Below, in pieces: positions 8,422-17,199 of a stretch of 64,000 nucleotides of DNA (positions within the stretch are counted from its first letter, which is position 1; the number at the start of each line of letters is the position of its first letter). The stretch comes from Sporosarcina sp. P2 (GTDB lineage: Bacteria > Bacillota > Bacilli > Bacillales_A > Planococcaceae). The notes under the pieces were generated by a model, which was not told the DNA's origin, did no database searches, and saw only the letters and a program-made list of their open reading frames with translations. The position numbers were made by a program, and so were the translations under genes. The stretch covers positions 1 through 64,000 of the forward strand of contig NZ_PDYY01000014.1 of assembly GCF_002743255.1 (NCBI RefSeq), given 5' to 3'.

Positions 8422-9780
8422 ATGCCAGTGACACGGAATCAAGACGATGTTTCACGTGCAATTATACAATTGATTAAAGATGGTAATCTGGAATCCTTAA
8501 AAAAAGCAATTGGAGAACTAGAACCTGCTGAAGTCGCAAATCAATATAAACGATTGCCGCTAAAACGACATACTACATTTTTGGAAGTATTAGATAAAGA
8601 AACATTAGTACACATGCTAGGATTTCTTTCGAAAAATGAACAATTACGAGCATTAGATTTAGTAGGACCAGTCCGTTCCACCGAACTACTAGAAGAAATG
8701 AAAGGTGAAGACCTATCTTATCTTTTGACCGACCTTTCAGATAAACAAGTGGAGAAACTCATAGCAGATTTGCGACACGAAGAAAAAAGAAATATTCGAC
8801 AACGACGAAAGTATCCAAAAGATTCTGCCGGACGTATTATGACGACGCGTTATGTATGGATTCATCAGTCATACTCCGTGGAGAAAACGATTGAAAAGCT
8901 CAAGCATTATGAATCATTTGCTCATTACTTAAATTACGTCTATATCATTAATGATGAAAAGCAATTAATCGGTGTACTTTCTTACCGCGATTTATTACTC
9001 GCGCAGGCAGATAGTAATGTAACGGAAATCATGGAAACTGGTCTCGCCAAAGTATTCGATACAACGGATCAAGGCGATGTAGCCAAAATGATTGGACGAT
9101 TTGATTTCGTCTCGCTACCCGTTGTCAACGAAGAGAATGTCTTAGTAGGAATTATTCGCACTGATGAAGTACTCGATTTAGTTGTTAGAGAGGCAAATAA
9201 AGATATTGAAATGCTATTTGCTTCCGGTAAGTCTATTGACTTCAATACTAAACCTCTCGTAGCAGCCTATCGTAGACTTCCTTGGCTAATTCTTTTACTA
9301 TTTATCGGGCTCGTTTCAGGCAGTATCATTTCCAAATTTGAAGCAACGTTGGAAGCCGTTGTCGCCCTCGCTTTCTTCATGCCGATGATTGCCGGCATGA
9401 CCGGTAATACAGGAACTCAATCTTTGGCCGTCGTTGTGCGTGGACTAGTATCTGAAGACTTAGATATGAAAAAGTCCTTGCATTTAGTCTTTCGTGAATT
9501 AATTGTCGGCGTTATACTAGGTGTCGTTTGTGGTGCCGCTATCGCAGTGATTGCTTATGTATGGCAAGGCAGTTTTACACTTGGATTAGTTGTAGGTTCG
9601 TCTTTGGTCGCTACACTGATCATCGGTACAATTGCGGGAACAATTATTCCTTTAATTCTTAACAAATTTAAAGTGGATCCAGCAGTAGCTTCTGGCCCTT
9701 TAATTACGACGATCAATGACATTCTGTCGTTACTGATTTATTTCGGAATAGCTACCATGTTCATTTCAAAATTAATGTGA
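8422..9780 (+). CDS. mgtE: Magnesium transporter MgtE
   Basis: This 452-residue inner-membrane Mg2+ channel has an N-terminal superhelical domain (about 1-130), a tandem CBS pair (about 135-260) that gates on cytosolic Mg2+, and a five-helix pore domain (about 283-450). The pore signature (MPMIAGMTGNTGTQSLAVVV) and the conserved DPAVASGPLITTINDILSL segment are both present. A GTG nine bases upstream is possible, but AGAGAGG spaces correctly only for the ATG at 8422. It stands alone, behind a folded leader. Confidence 0.95.
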   Translation: MPVTRNQDDVSRAIIQLIKDGNLESLKKAIGELEPAEVANQYKRLPLKRHTTFLEVLDKETLVHMLGFLSKNEQLRALDLVGPVRSTELLEEMKGEDLSYLLTDLSDKQVEKLIADLRHEEKRNIRQRRKYPKDSAGRIMTTRYVWIHQSYSVEKTIEKLKHYESFAHYLNYVYIINDEKQLIGVLSYRDLLLAQADSNVTEIMETGLAKVFDTTDQGDVAKMIGRFDFVSLPVVNEENVLVGIIRTDEVLDLVVREANKDIEMLFASGKSIDFNTKPLVAAYRRLPWLILLLFIGLVSGSIISKFEATLEAVVALAFFMPMIAGMTGNTGTQSLAVVVRGLVSEDLDMKKSLHLVFRELIVGVILGVVCGAAIAVIAYVWQGSFTLGLVVGSSLVATLIIGTIAGTIIPLILNKFKVDPAVASGPLITTINDILSLLIYFGIATMFISKLM

Positions 9781-9974
9781 TTGAATATTCTGATTTATAT
9801 GTATAAAATCTAAATATTCAGCATACTATAGTGTATTGAAAGGTTAGTGTAAGGTTGATGTAATTTATCTCAATTTGATGCCAAACACTACAGAAATATG
9901 ACATTCTTCACAGTTTGATGATTTGCGTTTATTGAGCTTTTGTTAGGTTATACTACTAGTAACAGCAATTGCAC

Positions 9975-10035
9975 AAACGGATTTGGGTTGAAGTTTGGTG
10001 CAGCTGGGTTTGTGATAGTGAAGAAGTAAAGTCGA
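9975..10035 (-). pseudogene. Fragment of an SLH-domain gene
   Basis: Positions 9989-10010 are identical over 22 bases to 3781-3802 inside the SLH gene, with weaker similarity on both sides. Read on the minus strand it gives TITNPAAPNFNPN, against DITNPAAPNFRPK in the third SLH domain. No start, no complete domain and no open frame remain. It is a relic of a lost second SLH gene or of a local duplication. The rest of spacer 9781-10117 holds only the terminator at 10075-10113. Confidence 0.7.
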
Positions 10036-10074
10036 ATTGTCTGTACCGCTTCGTCGAAGAGCGAGTACATAACG

Positions 10075-10113
10075 AAAAACTCCGCGGCCATGGGTTGACC
10101 GCGGAGTTTTTTT
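10075..10113 (-). terminator. Terminator of the amidase operon
   Basis: The stem AAAAACTCCGCGG / CCGCGGAGTTTTT is perfect, with U-runs on both strands. Confidence 0.92.
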
Positions 10114-10117
10114 CATT

Positions 10118-11536
10118 TTATGCTCTTGTTAGTAAAGCGGGTTTTCTGTTTTTCATAGGATTTGTCTGTTCGATTGCATAACCGACATCCAGCAATAAGT
10201 CTTCCGAAAAGGCAGGTCCAATAATTTGTACACCTACAGGAAGGTCTCCCTTGAAGCCACCCGGCACTGACAATGCAGGATTACCTGTTAAGTTACTAGG
10301 TCCCGTAAAGCGTATAATATTGTCAATTAAGTCCACTTGCTTGCCATTTAAGTCCACTGTATCTTCACCGATTTTACTGGCCACTACAGGCAGTGTAGGT
10401 GCAATCAATACATCGACCTTCTGGAATACTTCATGGAATTCTTGCTTCAACTGACGACGTACTTGCTGTGCTTGAAGATAATCGACAGCCGATGGCAGTT
10501 CTCCTAGCTCGAATAGCATGCGGATATCATCACCGAAATCTTGCGGTCGCTTCAGCATATCTTCGTGATGAATAGTTGACGCTTCTGAAAGTGACGTGAC
10601 CAGCTCTGCCCACTCTGCATATTTAAGTGTTGGAATCTTAACCACTTCTACTCTCGCACCTTGATCGGTCAGCGCTTTAATCGTTCCACGCACCACTTGA
10701 TCTACATCGTTGTCTACTTCATTGAAGAAGTATTCCTCATTAACGCCAATAACCAAACCATTGACATCGCCCTTTATTCTCTCCAAATGTTGGCCTACAG
10801 GAGTATCGACTGAAGTTGGATCTTTTGCATCGTATCCTGAAATAATATCCATCATTCCCGCTGCGTCTTTAATCGTCTTAGTCATCGGTCCGATATGATC
10901 GAGCGACCATGCCAATGGATAGCATCCGTATTTACTGACTCGCCCATGTGTCGGCTTCAATCCGACGATGCCGCAAATTGATGACGGAATTCGGATAGAG
11001 CCAGCCGTATCGGTACCTAATGACGCGACACTGGAACCGACCGCAACAGCAGCTCCCGAACCACCACTCGAACCGCCAGGAATTTTATCGGTATCCCAAG
11101 GATTTCTGACTGGTCCGTAATGAGGATTATTGTTCGTAATTCCCCAAGCATATTCGTGCATGCTTAGTTTACCGGTAAAGATCACACCCGCGTCTCGTAA
11201 CTTACTGACTACAGTCGCATCGTCTTCCGGAATGAAATCCTTATGAATTTTAGAAGACATGGTCGTCACTTTACCTTTAAAATATAAATTATCTTTCAAG
11301 GCCATCGGAATTCCGTGATACATGCCTCGATAGTTTCCATTTTTGATCTCTTTCTCTGCTTCACGCGCCGCGTGTTCTGCTTCTTCCCGGTAGATTGTCA
11401 TATAGGCATTAATTGTATCCTGCGTTTCTTCCGCATGATCAAGCACTGCTTTCGTTAGCTCAACTGGTGAAAGTGATCCACTTTCTAAAAGCGGTGCCAA
11501 TTCCTCGACTGATTTCTGAATCAAATCTTTAGCCAA
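10118..11536 (-). CDS. Amidase (amidase-signature family, AtzE/GatA-like)
   Basis: The 472-residue amidase-signature hydrolase has a complete Ser-cisSer-Lys triad: Lys in GIPMALKDNLY, Ser in PGGSSGGSGAAVAVG and the nucleophile Ser in GTDTAGSIRIPSS. It is close to GatA in layout but is paired with a small AtzG-like protein rather than GatC/GatB. A non-translational amide substrate (as for AtzE-AtzG or aryl/alkyl amidases) is therefore more likely than tRNA amidation. The frame is open further up, but GGAGGTG spaces best for TTG at 11536, overlapping the upstream stop by 8 bp. That implies translational coupling. Confidence 0.85.
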   Translation of the reverse strand: MAKDLIQKSVEELAPLLESGSLSPVELTKAVLDHAEETQDTINAYMTIYREEAEHAAREAEKEIKNGNYRGMYHGIPMALKDNLYFKGKVTTMSSKIHKDFIPEDDATVVSKLRDAGVIFTGKLSMHEYAWGITNNNPHYGPVRNPWDTDKIPGGSSGGSGAAVAVGSSVASLGTDTAGSIRIPSSICGIVGLKPTHGRVSKYGCYPLAWSLDHIGPMTKTIKDAAGMMDIISGYDAKDPTSVDTPVGQHLERIKGDVNGLVIGVNEEYFFNEVDNDVDQVVRGTIKALTDQGARVEVVKIPTLKYAEWAELVTSLSEASTIHHEDMLKRPQDFGDDIRMLFELGELPSAVDYLQAQQVRRQLKQEFHEVFQKVDVLIAPTLPVVASKIGEDTVDLNGKQVDLIDNIIRFTGPSNLTGNPALSVPGGFKGDLPVGVQIIGPAFSEDLLLDVGYAIEQTNPMKNRKPALLTRA

Positions 11537-11711
11537 TATGATCACCTCCGGGAATATTTCGAAGCCCGATATCCGCGTCCTCGATTTTTACACTCTCTAG
11601 CGTACCTCTTAACTTTTTCATCCCATTCCAGCGACTTTCTAGGATTTCCAAATGTTCTGGCTTAGCTTGAATCCCTTTGCTTTCCAATAGTTGCTGCACC
11701 GACAAAGACAA
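11529..11711 (-). CDS. Small GatC/AtzG-like amidase partner
   Basis: This protein of about 60 residues is mostly helical and ends VKIEDADIGLRNIPGGDHIG. That ending is typical of the AtzG-like family encoded directly upstream of AtzE-type amidases; such proteins wrap around and stabilise the amidase like GatC does GatA. AAGGAG is spaced correctly for TTG at 11711. A GTG at 11720 is closer to the ribosome site and less likely. It overlaps the amidase gene. Confidence 0.7.
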   Translation of the reverse strand: MSLSVQQLLESKGIQAKPEHLEILESRWNGMKKLRGTLESVKIEDADIGLRNIPGGDHIG

Positions 11712-11941
11712 TGCATTCACTCCTTCAGTTTGTATTTATCTTCATAGGGTTCCCCTAGTGAGATCAAAACGAAAAAAAGGCTACTTTTCCTATACAACTC
11801 GGTCGCTAAGTTCATATGAACGTCTCTAGATTACCAGTCATCTAGATAATAATCAAATAATTTTAAATAGAACGATAATTACACAATATTCGACTTTATT
11901 CGATTCACCATATAGGATGTTCTGAAATTATGTGAAAGACC

Positions 11942-11966
11942 GTTTATATTCGGTAAAAAAGGGAAT
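11942..11966 (+). promoter_or_regulatory. Sigma-B-type promoter of the ydaT-like gene
   Basis: GTTTAT (11942-11947), a 13-bp spacer and GGGAAT (11961-11966) match the sigma-B consensus GTTTAA-N12-15-GGGTAT. It sits 25 bp before the ATG. B. subtilis ydaT is a known general-stress gene. Confidence 0.75.
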
Positions 11967-11990
11967 TTGTGAAGTAGGAGGTGATGTCGT

Positions 11991-12356
11991 ATGCCATGGA
12001 GTAAAAATGATTATCCTGCTTCTCTGAAGAATCTGGATCCGACAGTACGTAATAAAGCAATCGAAATAGCGAACGCTTTACTACGTGAAAACTATTCCGA
12101 CGAGCGCGCGATTTCTATTGCAACTGCTCAAGCACACGAGTATGTACAAGGCAAAAGTGAAGGTCGTCCTCACTATGAAGTGAAACCACGCGAGAATGAA
12201 TGGATTTTTAGTAAGACCGGAAGTGATCATGTACTGTTTAAGGAAGATACCAAGTCCGTATTACTTGAAAAAGCAAAAAAATATGTGAACGAACATGAAG
12301 GTATTTTAAAGGTCTTTCATGCTGACGGATCACACGATAAAACGTTATACGAATAA
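11991..12356 (+). CDS. ydaT: General stress protein YdaT-like (DUF2188)
   Basis: The 121-residue protein has an N-terminal helical segment (MPWSKNDYPASLKNL, then repeated helices to about residue 60) and a C-terminal DUF2188 beta-alpha domain (about 60-121, ending GILKVFHADGSHDKTLYE). This matches B. subtilis YdaT in length and sequence. It is a cytoplasmic stress protein of unknown biochemical role. AGGAGGTGATG lies at the start and a sigma-B promoter just upstream. Its stop codon lies inside the arm of a bidirectional terminator. Confidence 0.85.
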   Translation: MPWSKNDYPASLKNLDPTVRNKAIEIANALLRENYSDERAISIATAQAHEYVQGKSEGRPHYEVKPRENEWIFSKTGSDHVLFKEDTKSVLLEKAKKYVNEHEGILKVFHADGSHDKTLYE

Positions 12357-12392
12357 AATCAGTGCCTTTTCTTAAAAGGCACTGATTTTATT
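12352..12392. terminator. Bidirectional terminator between convergent genes
   Basis: A long perfect stem AATAAAATCAGTGCCTTTT / AAAAGGCACTGATTTTATT has a 3-base loop. Both flanking stop codons are embedded in its arms. Confidence 0.93.
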
Positions 12393-12951
12393 CATCTTCA
12401 TTCTGTTTAGGAGGATACGTCACTTCTCCATTGGCTGACACAACGGGTTCAGCTCCCCACTTGCCTACTTCATGATCTTCAATCAATGTTTTTTCCTTAG
12501 GTCCATCTATAATATGTTTTACGTTAATGCCATGTGTGGCGAGCCAATTACTAATCAACAAGCGATGGCATCTTGCTGGGTGACGTTCGGAACAGCATAT
12601 CGCAATGCGTTGGCCTGAGGCTTCCTTCATCAATTCCTCTATACCTTTTTCGAATTCAGGTGTTAATGTGTAATCCGCATAGTTGTGGAAGGATTGATTA
12701 TTCCATCCTTCGTTGACTTCATTGTCGATAGTTTTAGATTTCCTTCTACGTCCACCTAATTTTCCACAATGTCTATAAGCAATACCATGTGCCGGTAACC
12801 ATTCAGTCATTCGATCTTCATGAAAATGCGGAAATTTACGACTACCAGGAAATGCACGTACATCGACCAATTTCTCGATACTTGCATCATCCAATAATGT
12901 CAAAAACTCTTCTTTTGTATGTGTGGAATGTCCAACAGTGTAGATTTCCAA
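12388..12951 (-). CDS. DUF488 family protein
   Basis: The 187-residue soluble protein has the DUF488 signature: YTVGHSTHTKEEF at the N-terminus, LVDVRAFPGSRKFPHF next and CCSERHPARCHRLLISNWL near residue 125. The Cys-rich ERHPARCHR motif is conserved in the family, whose function is unknown. A nucleic-acid or redox role has been guessed. AAAGGGAG spaces best for TTG at 12951; GTG at 12960 would abut the ribosome site. It is convergent with ydaT. Confidence 0.82.
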   Translation of the reverse strand: MEIYTVGHSTHTKEEFLTLLDDASIEKLVDVRAFPGSRKFPHFHEDRMTEWLPAHGIAYRHCGKLGGRRRKSKTIDNEVNEGWNNQSFHNYADYTLTPEFEKGIEELMKEASGQRIAICCSERHPARCHRLLISNWLATHGINVKHIIDGPKEKTLIEDHEVGKWGAEPVVSANGEVTYPPKQNEDE

Positions 12952-13195
12952 TATACTCACTCCCTTTATAGCTATTATTCCCTAAGTTTCATATAGATAA
13001 CCTATCATTTATTCTGATTTGTCTTGCCCAGTAGTGCATTAAACACTCTTGTCGTTAGGTATTCTACTAGCTTTGATTGAAGAAGCCTATTCCTTCCCCT
13101 ATAGCCCTCCCCTACTATTTACATAACCATTACTATTTAATTTTGCGCACCACATGGTATTCTATAGTTACAAACATCTGTATCGGGGGTTTATC

Positions 13196-14836
13196 ATGAT
13201 TCGTATCCGTAGAGAAGATTTATCCATCCATCGAAAGAAAAACAAACCCTTTGTCAATCTCCACTTGAAAATGATTGGCTTAATTGGCGCGCTCTCTGTC
13301 ACGATTATTCTGTTCATTGGTGGATTTATGAGTTACTTCGTCACGGATACATTAGAAGCCCAAATTGGAGAAAGGGCTCTCAGTGTAGCAAAAAGTGTAG
13401 CTGTGATACCTGAAATTTCCCAGGCTTTCGAATCGAATAATCCTTCTGCCATCATTCAGCCGATCGTGCAGAAAATCCAAGCTCAGACCGATGCAGAGTT
13501 TATCGTTGTAGGCAATCAACAAGAAATCCGTTATGCACACCCGAGTCCTGATCGGATTGGTAAAAAAATGATTGGCGAAGATAATGAACGTGCGTTGCAT
13601 AATGGAGAATCCTATACTTCTATATCAACCGGTTCATTAGGAAGCTCACTGCGTGCAAAGGCTCCAGTCTATTTAAACGGTGAAATTGTCGGTGTCGTTT
13701 CGGTCGGTTTCTTGGTAGATTCTATTGATTCAATCATCTGGGAGTATAGCCTAGAAATTTGGCTCGTCCTTCTAGGCATTTGCACAGCTGCTATCATCGG
13801 AGCTGTATTCATTGCGAACTATATCAAGAACGTCTTATTCGGATTAGAACCGGAAGAAATCTCGCATTTACTGTTTCAAAAAGAAACGATTTTGCATTCT
13901 ATCCATGAAGGCATTATCGCTATCAATACAGATGGCCATATTACGATGGTCAACACTGCTGCATTGAAATTATTGACAGGTGGCGAGCAGCAAGCAGACG
14001 ATTGGATTGGTACACCTATACATGAATGCTTCCCGAATTCAGACTTACCGTATGTGCTAGAGCATGGCGAATCAGTTTTTGATCAGGAAAGACTTCTTAG
14101 TAACCATATCGTCTATGTAAACAGTGTGCCGATTTTCTACGAACATGAATTGCTCGGTGCAGTCGCTACTTTCCGGAATAAAACCGAGATTGAGAATTTG
14201 ACTAAAAAATTAGCACATATCCAACAATATGCCAATGCCTTACGTTCACAAACACATGAATTCGCAAATAAACTGTATACAATTATGGGACTAACTCAAC
14301 TGAATAAAAAAGATGAAGTGCTCGACTTTATCCAAGAAGAAACAAGTATCCAGCAACACTGGACAGACGCACTACTTGATACTATAGATGATCCCTATAT
14401 TAGCGGATTGCTTGTCGGAAAGCTGAATCAAGCGAGTGAGTTGCAAATTAATGTATCCGTCCAGCCTGACAGTCAATTACATTCCACACTTTCCGATGTA
14501 AACCGCCAAGCATTGCTAACGGCTATTGGAAATTTGCTTGATAATGCATTCGATGCTGTATATGATGAACGCGCCATTTCCCGGGACATATCGATTTCTT
14601 TTACTGATATCGGACAAAATCTGCTGTTTGAAATCGATGATGCAGGACCAGGAATTGATGAAGCTTCGCTTGATAAAGTCTTATCCCATGGTTTCTCGAC
14701 AAAAGATGGAGCTGGAAGAGGTTTTGGCTTGGCTTTAACAAAGAATGCCATTGCAACAGCGAATGGCCAGCTGTCCATTGAACCGAGTGAATTGGGCGGT
14801 ACATATTTTGTCGTGTCATTACCAAAAGATAAATGA
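13196..14836 (+). CDS. citS: Citrate/dicarboxylate sensor histidine kinase (CitS-like)
   Basis: This 546-residue membrane kinase of the CitA/DcuS family has TM1 (about 27-47), an extracytoplasmic PAS-like (sCache) sensor (about 50-175), TM2 (about 181-205), a cytoplasmic PAS (about 220-330), and a kinase core with phosphoacceptor His354 in SQTHEFANKLYTI. The ATPase N box (NLLDNAFDAV) and G boxes (DAGPGIDE, GRGFGLAL) are intact. The ATG at 13196 has GGGGG upstream; the open frame begins 14 codons earlier without a ribosome site. The gene is followed by its response regulator and a CitMHS transporter. That order favours citrate over malate as the signal; MalK or DctS are the alternatives. Confidence 0.88.
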   Translation: MIRIRREDLSIHRKKNKPFVNLHLKMIGLIGALSVTIILFIGGFMSYFVTDTLEAQIGERALSVAKSVAVIPEISQAFESNNPSAIIQPIVQKIQAQTDAEFIVVGNQQEIRYAHPSPDRIGKKMIGEDNERALHNGESYTSISTGSLGSSLRAKAPVYLNGEIVGVVSVGFLVDSIDSIIWEYSLEIWLVLLGICTAAIIGAVFIANYIKNVLFGLEPEEISHLLFQKETILHSIHEGIIAINTDGHITMVNTAALKLLTGGEQQADDWIGTPIHECFPNSDLPYVLEHGESVFDQERLLSNHIVYVNSVPIFYEHELLGAVATFRNKTEIENLTKKLAHIQQYANALRSQTHEFANKLYTIMGLTQLNKKDEVLDFIQEETSIQQHWTDALLDTIDDPYISGLLVGKLNQASELQINVSVQPDSQLHSTLSDVNRQALLTAIGNLLDNAFDAVYDERAISRDISISFTDIGQNLLFEIDDAGPGIDEASLDKVLSHGFSTKDGAGRGFGLALTKNAIATANGQLSIEPSELGGTYFVVSLPKDK

Positions 14837-14850
14837 AGGAGGGATCCCCC

Positions 14851-15546
14851 GTGATCAGTACTATACGAGTACTAATTGTGGAAGATGATTTTCGAGTCGC
14901 AAAGATTAATCGCCAACTAGTCGAACAGATCACCGGCTATGAAGTCGTGACAGAAACGCGAACTGCCTCTGAGACGATCGATTTTTTGCAACAGGCAAAG
15001 ACGCTACCCGACCTGGTTTTATTGGATGTGTACATACCTGACAGTCCAGGGCTAGATTTGTTTTGGCATCTACGAAGAGAATTCTCCGCAATCGATATTA
15101 TGCTGCTAACAGCTGCTAAAGAGACTAAAATAATAGAGGAAGCACTCCATGGAGGCGTGTTGGATTATTTAATCAAACCTGTTGAGCCTGTGAGGTTTGC
15201 GGAAGCATTTAGACGGTACCGTTCGAGGAAAGTATTGCTGTCATCTAAAAGTGAACTTTCCCAAGAAGATCTCGACCGCGTATTATTTGGTACGGAGATG
15301 CGGCAGGATTCTGCTTCTGACGCATTGCCAAAAGGTATCGATCGTCTGACGCTTGAAGTGATAGAAAACGTTTTGCTTCAAAGTCCGGCTGAAGGAATAA
15401 CTGCTGTTCAAGTAGGTAAAGCAGCCGGTGTTAGCCGTTCTACTGCACGTCGATATCTAGAATACCTTGTATTGATTGAAGTAGTAGGAGCACAGCTGCA
15501 TTATGGAGATGTCGGTAGACCTGAACGGACATATAGAAAAATCTAA
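14851..15546 (+). CDS. citT: Response regulator, CitT/DcuR family
   Basis: The 231-residue protein has a receiver domain (1-120) with acidic pair D12-D13, phosphoacceptor D59 (LVLLDVYIPD), a conserved Thr in LLTAAKE and Lys in YLIKPVEP. A C-terminal winged-helix-type HTH follows (about 175-225, AVQVGKAAGVSRSTARRYLEYL), typical of CitT/MalR/DcuR. GAAGGAGG is spaced for GTG at 14851; the ATG overlapping the kinase stop is too close. It presumably activates the transporter gene downstream when phosphorylated by the kinase. Confidence 0.9.
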   Translation: MISTIRVLIVEDDFRVAKINRQLVEQITGYEVVTETRTASETIDFLQQAKTLPDLVLLDVYIPDSPGLDLFWHLRREFSAIDIMLLTAAKETKIIEEALHGGVLDYLIKPVEPVRFAEAFRRYRSRKVLLSSKSELSQEDLDRVLFGTEMRQDSASDALPKGIDRLTLEVIENVLLQSPAEGITAVQVGKAAGVSRSTARRYLEYLVLIEVVGAQLHYGDVGRPERTYRKI

Positions 15547-15732
15547 ATACGCAACCGTGAACAAAATGAACAAAACGCATAATATGAAGTATATCGATCT
15601 TATGTAAACAAGCTTTTTAGCGGCTTTTCGACATGGTACATTATGGACAGCTTAAGTGGAATTATTCAGATACTTCTATTTGTATCCGCTTACAGACTCT
15701 TTCACCATTTTATCCATTGGAGGGAAATCGCT

Positions 15733-17058
15733 ATGTTAAGTATTATTGGAATACTAACGATCTTTATTATCGTCGCATTATTAATCAGTGGCCGGATCAC
15801 ACCCATTGTTGGGTTGGTCATCGTTCCGATCTTCGGTGCATTTTTCGCTGGATTCAACTTCAAGGAAGTCGGAGAATTTTTCAACAGTGGAATTGAGTCT
15901 GTCATTAGCGTTGTGATCATGTTCATCTTTGCGATTTTATTCTTTGGTGTTATGCAAGATGCCGGTGTATTCAACCCGCTAATTAATACTATGATTAAAA
16001 TTTCACGAGGAAATGTAATTGCTGTTGCTATGGCGACGGTGGTAATCGCTGCTATTGCACAGTTAGACGGCTCTGGCGCCTCCACATTCCTCATTACGAT
16101 CCCTGCGCTTTTACCGCTCTATAAAAGGTTGAAAATGAATCCTTATTTACTGCTACTACTTGTCGGTATCTCAGCGAGTATCGTCAACATGGTTCCATGG
16201 GGCGGCCCGCTTGGACGGGCAGCAGCTGTACTCGGTGTCGATGTTACGGAATTATGGCGACCACTTATTAAAATTCAAATCATCGGTCTCCTACTATTAA
16301 TTGCAGTTGCTTTCATTCTCGGATTACGTGAAAAGCGAGTTATCGCTAAGAAAGTAGCTAGTGGGGATTTTGATGACAAATTGGATGAACTGGGAGAAGT
16401 GGAAGAACAAAAAGTAGAATCAGAAGGCACTTCTCTCCTGCGTCCAAAAATGTTATGGATTAACGTGATTATTGCCGTAACCGTCATCGGCTTACTCGTT
16501 TGGGGAAAAGTACCTGCAGGCTTTATCTTCATGGTCGGATTCAGTATCGCACTTCCATTAAATTATCGCTCTGTGAATGAACAGATGGACCGTATTAAAG
16601 CGCACGCACCAAATGCTCTACTCATGGCGGCAATCATTCTAGCAGCCGGTTCATTCCTCGGTATTTTGAATGGAACCAATATGCTAGATTCGATAGCGAC
16701 CGATTTAGTAAAAGTATTGCCGGCCATCATTGTACCGTATTTGCACATCATCATCGGCCTATTCGGGGTTCCGTTCGATCTATTGTTAAGTACGGATGCG
16801 TATTACTTCGCATTACTGCCGATTGTAGAGCAAGTCGTCTCCGGTTTCGGTGTTCCATCCGTTTCCATCGCCTATGCATTAATCGTTGGAAATATTATAG
16901 GTACATTCGTTAGCCCCTTCTCGCCTGCACTTTGGCTGGCATTGGGACTTGCAGGATTAGAGATGGGCAAGCATATTCGCTACTCATTCGTTATCATGTG
17001 GGGGTTCAGTATCGTCTTATTCCTCATTACAATGGCTATGGGCGTTATTACGTTGTAA
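15733..17058 (+). CDS. citM: CitMHS family metal-citrate/H+ symporter
   Basis: This 441-residue secondary transporter has about 11-12 membrane helices. CitMHS hallmarks are visible: AQLDGSGASTFLITIPALLPLYKRL, and the re-entrant-loop-like NMVPWGGPLGRAAAVLG. The family carries citrate complexed with Mg2+ or Ca2+. A GGAGGG site sets the ATG at 15733; the frame is open for 30 codons upstream but without a ribosome site. The 186 bp between the regulator and this gene probably hold a CitT-activated promoter, though I could not define the site. It ends before a terminator. Confidence 0.88.
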   Translation: MLSIIGILTIFIIVALLISGRITPIVGLVIVPIFGAFFAGFNFKEVGEFFNSGIESVISVVIMFIFAILFFGVMQDAGVFNPLINTMIKISRGNVIAVAMATVVIAAIAQLDGSGASTFLITIPALLPLYKRLKMNPYLLLLLVGISASIVNMVPWGGPLGRAAAVLGVDVTELWRPLIKIQIIGLLLLIAVAFILGLREKRVIAKKVASGDFDDKLDELGEVEEQKVESEGTSLLRPKMLWINVIIAVTVIGLLVWGKVPAGFIFMVGFSIALPLNYRSVNEQMDRIKAHAPNALLMAAIILAAGSFLGILNGTNMLDSIATDLVKVLPAIIVPYLHIIIGLFGVPFDLLLSTDAYYFALLPIVEQVVSGFGVPSVSIAYALIVGNIIGTFVSPFSPALWLALGLAGLEMGKHIRYSFVIMWGFSIVLFLITMAMGVITL

Positions 17059-17096
17059 AATCTCTACTCATTTCATATCGTTATTAGCCCCATCAT

Positions 17097-17150
17097 AAAA
17101 AATAGGCTGTCGCGGAACGTCATGTAAATGATCTCCTCGCCAGCCTATTT
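17097..17150. terminator. Terminator-like hairpin after citM
   Basis: The stem AAATAGGCTG / CAGCCTATTT carries a second small hairpin inside. A-run and T-run flanks allow use from either strand. It lies between convergent genes. Confidence 0.7.
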
Positions 17151-17199
17151 CTATTCACAACGCTATAAGTAGCTGAAGAACGATTGCACTAGTTGTTTT

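Noticed and set aside
9969..10181. 70-codon plus-strand frame
   Set aside because: It runs antisense through the SLH relic and the amidase terminator into the amidase gene. No ribosome site.
10118..11711. Glu-tRNA(Gln) amidotransferase gatCA
   Set aside because: No gatB follows, and the small partner resembles AtzG-like proteins more than GatC.
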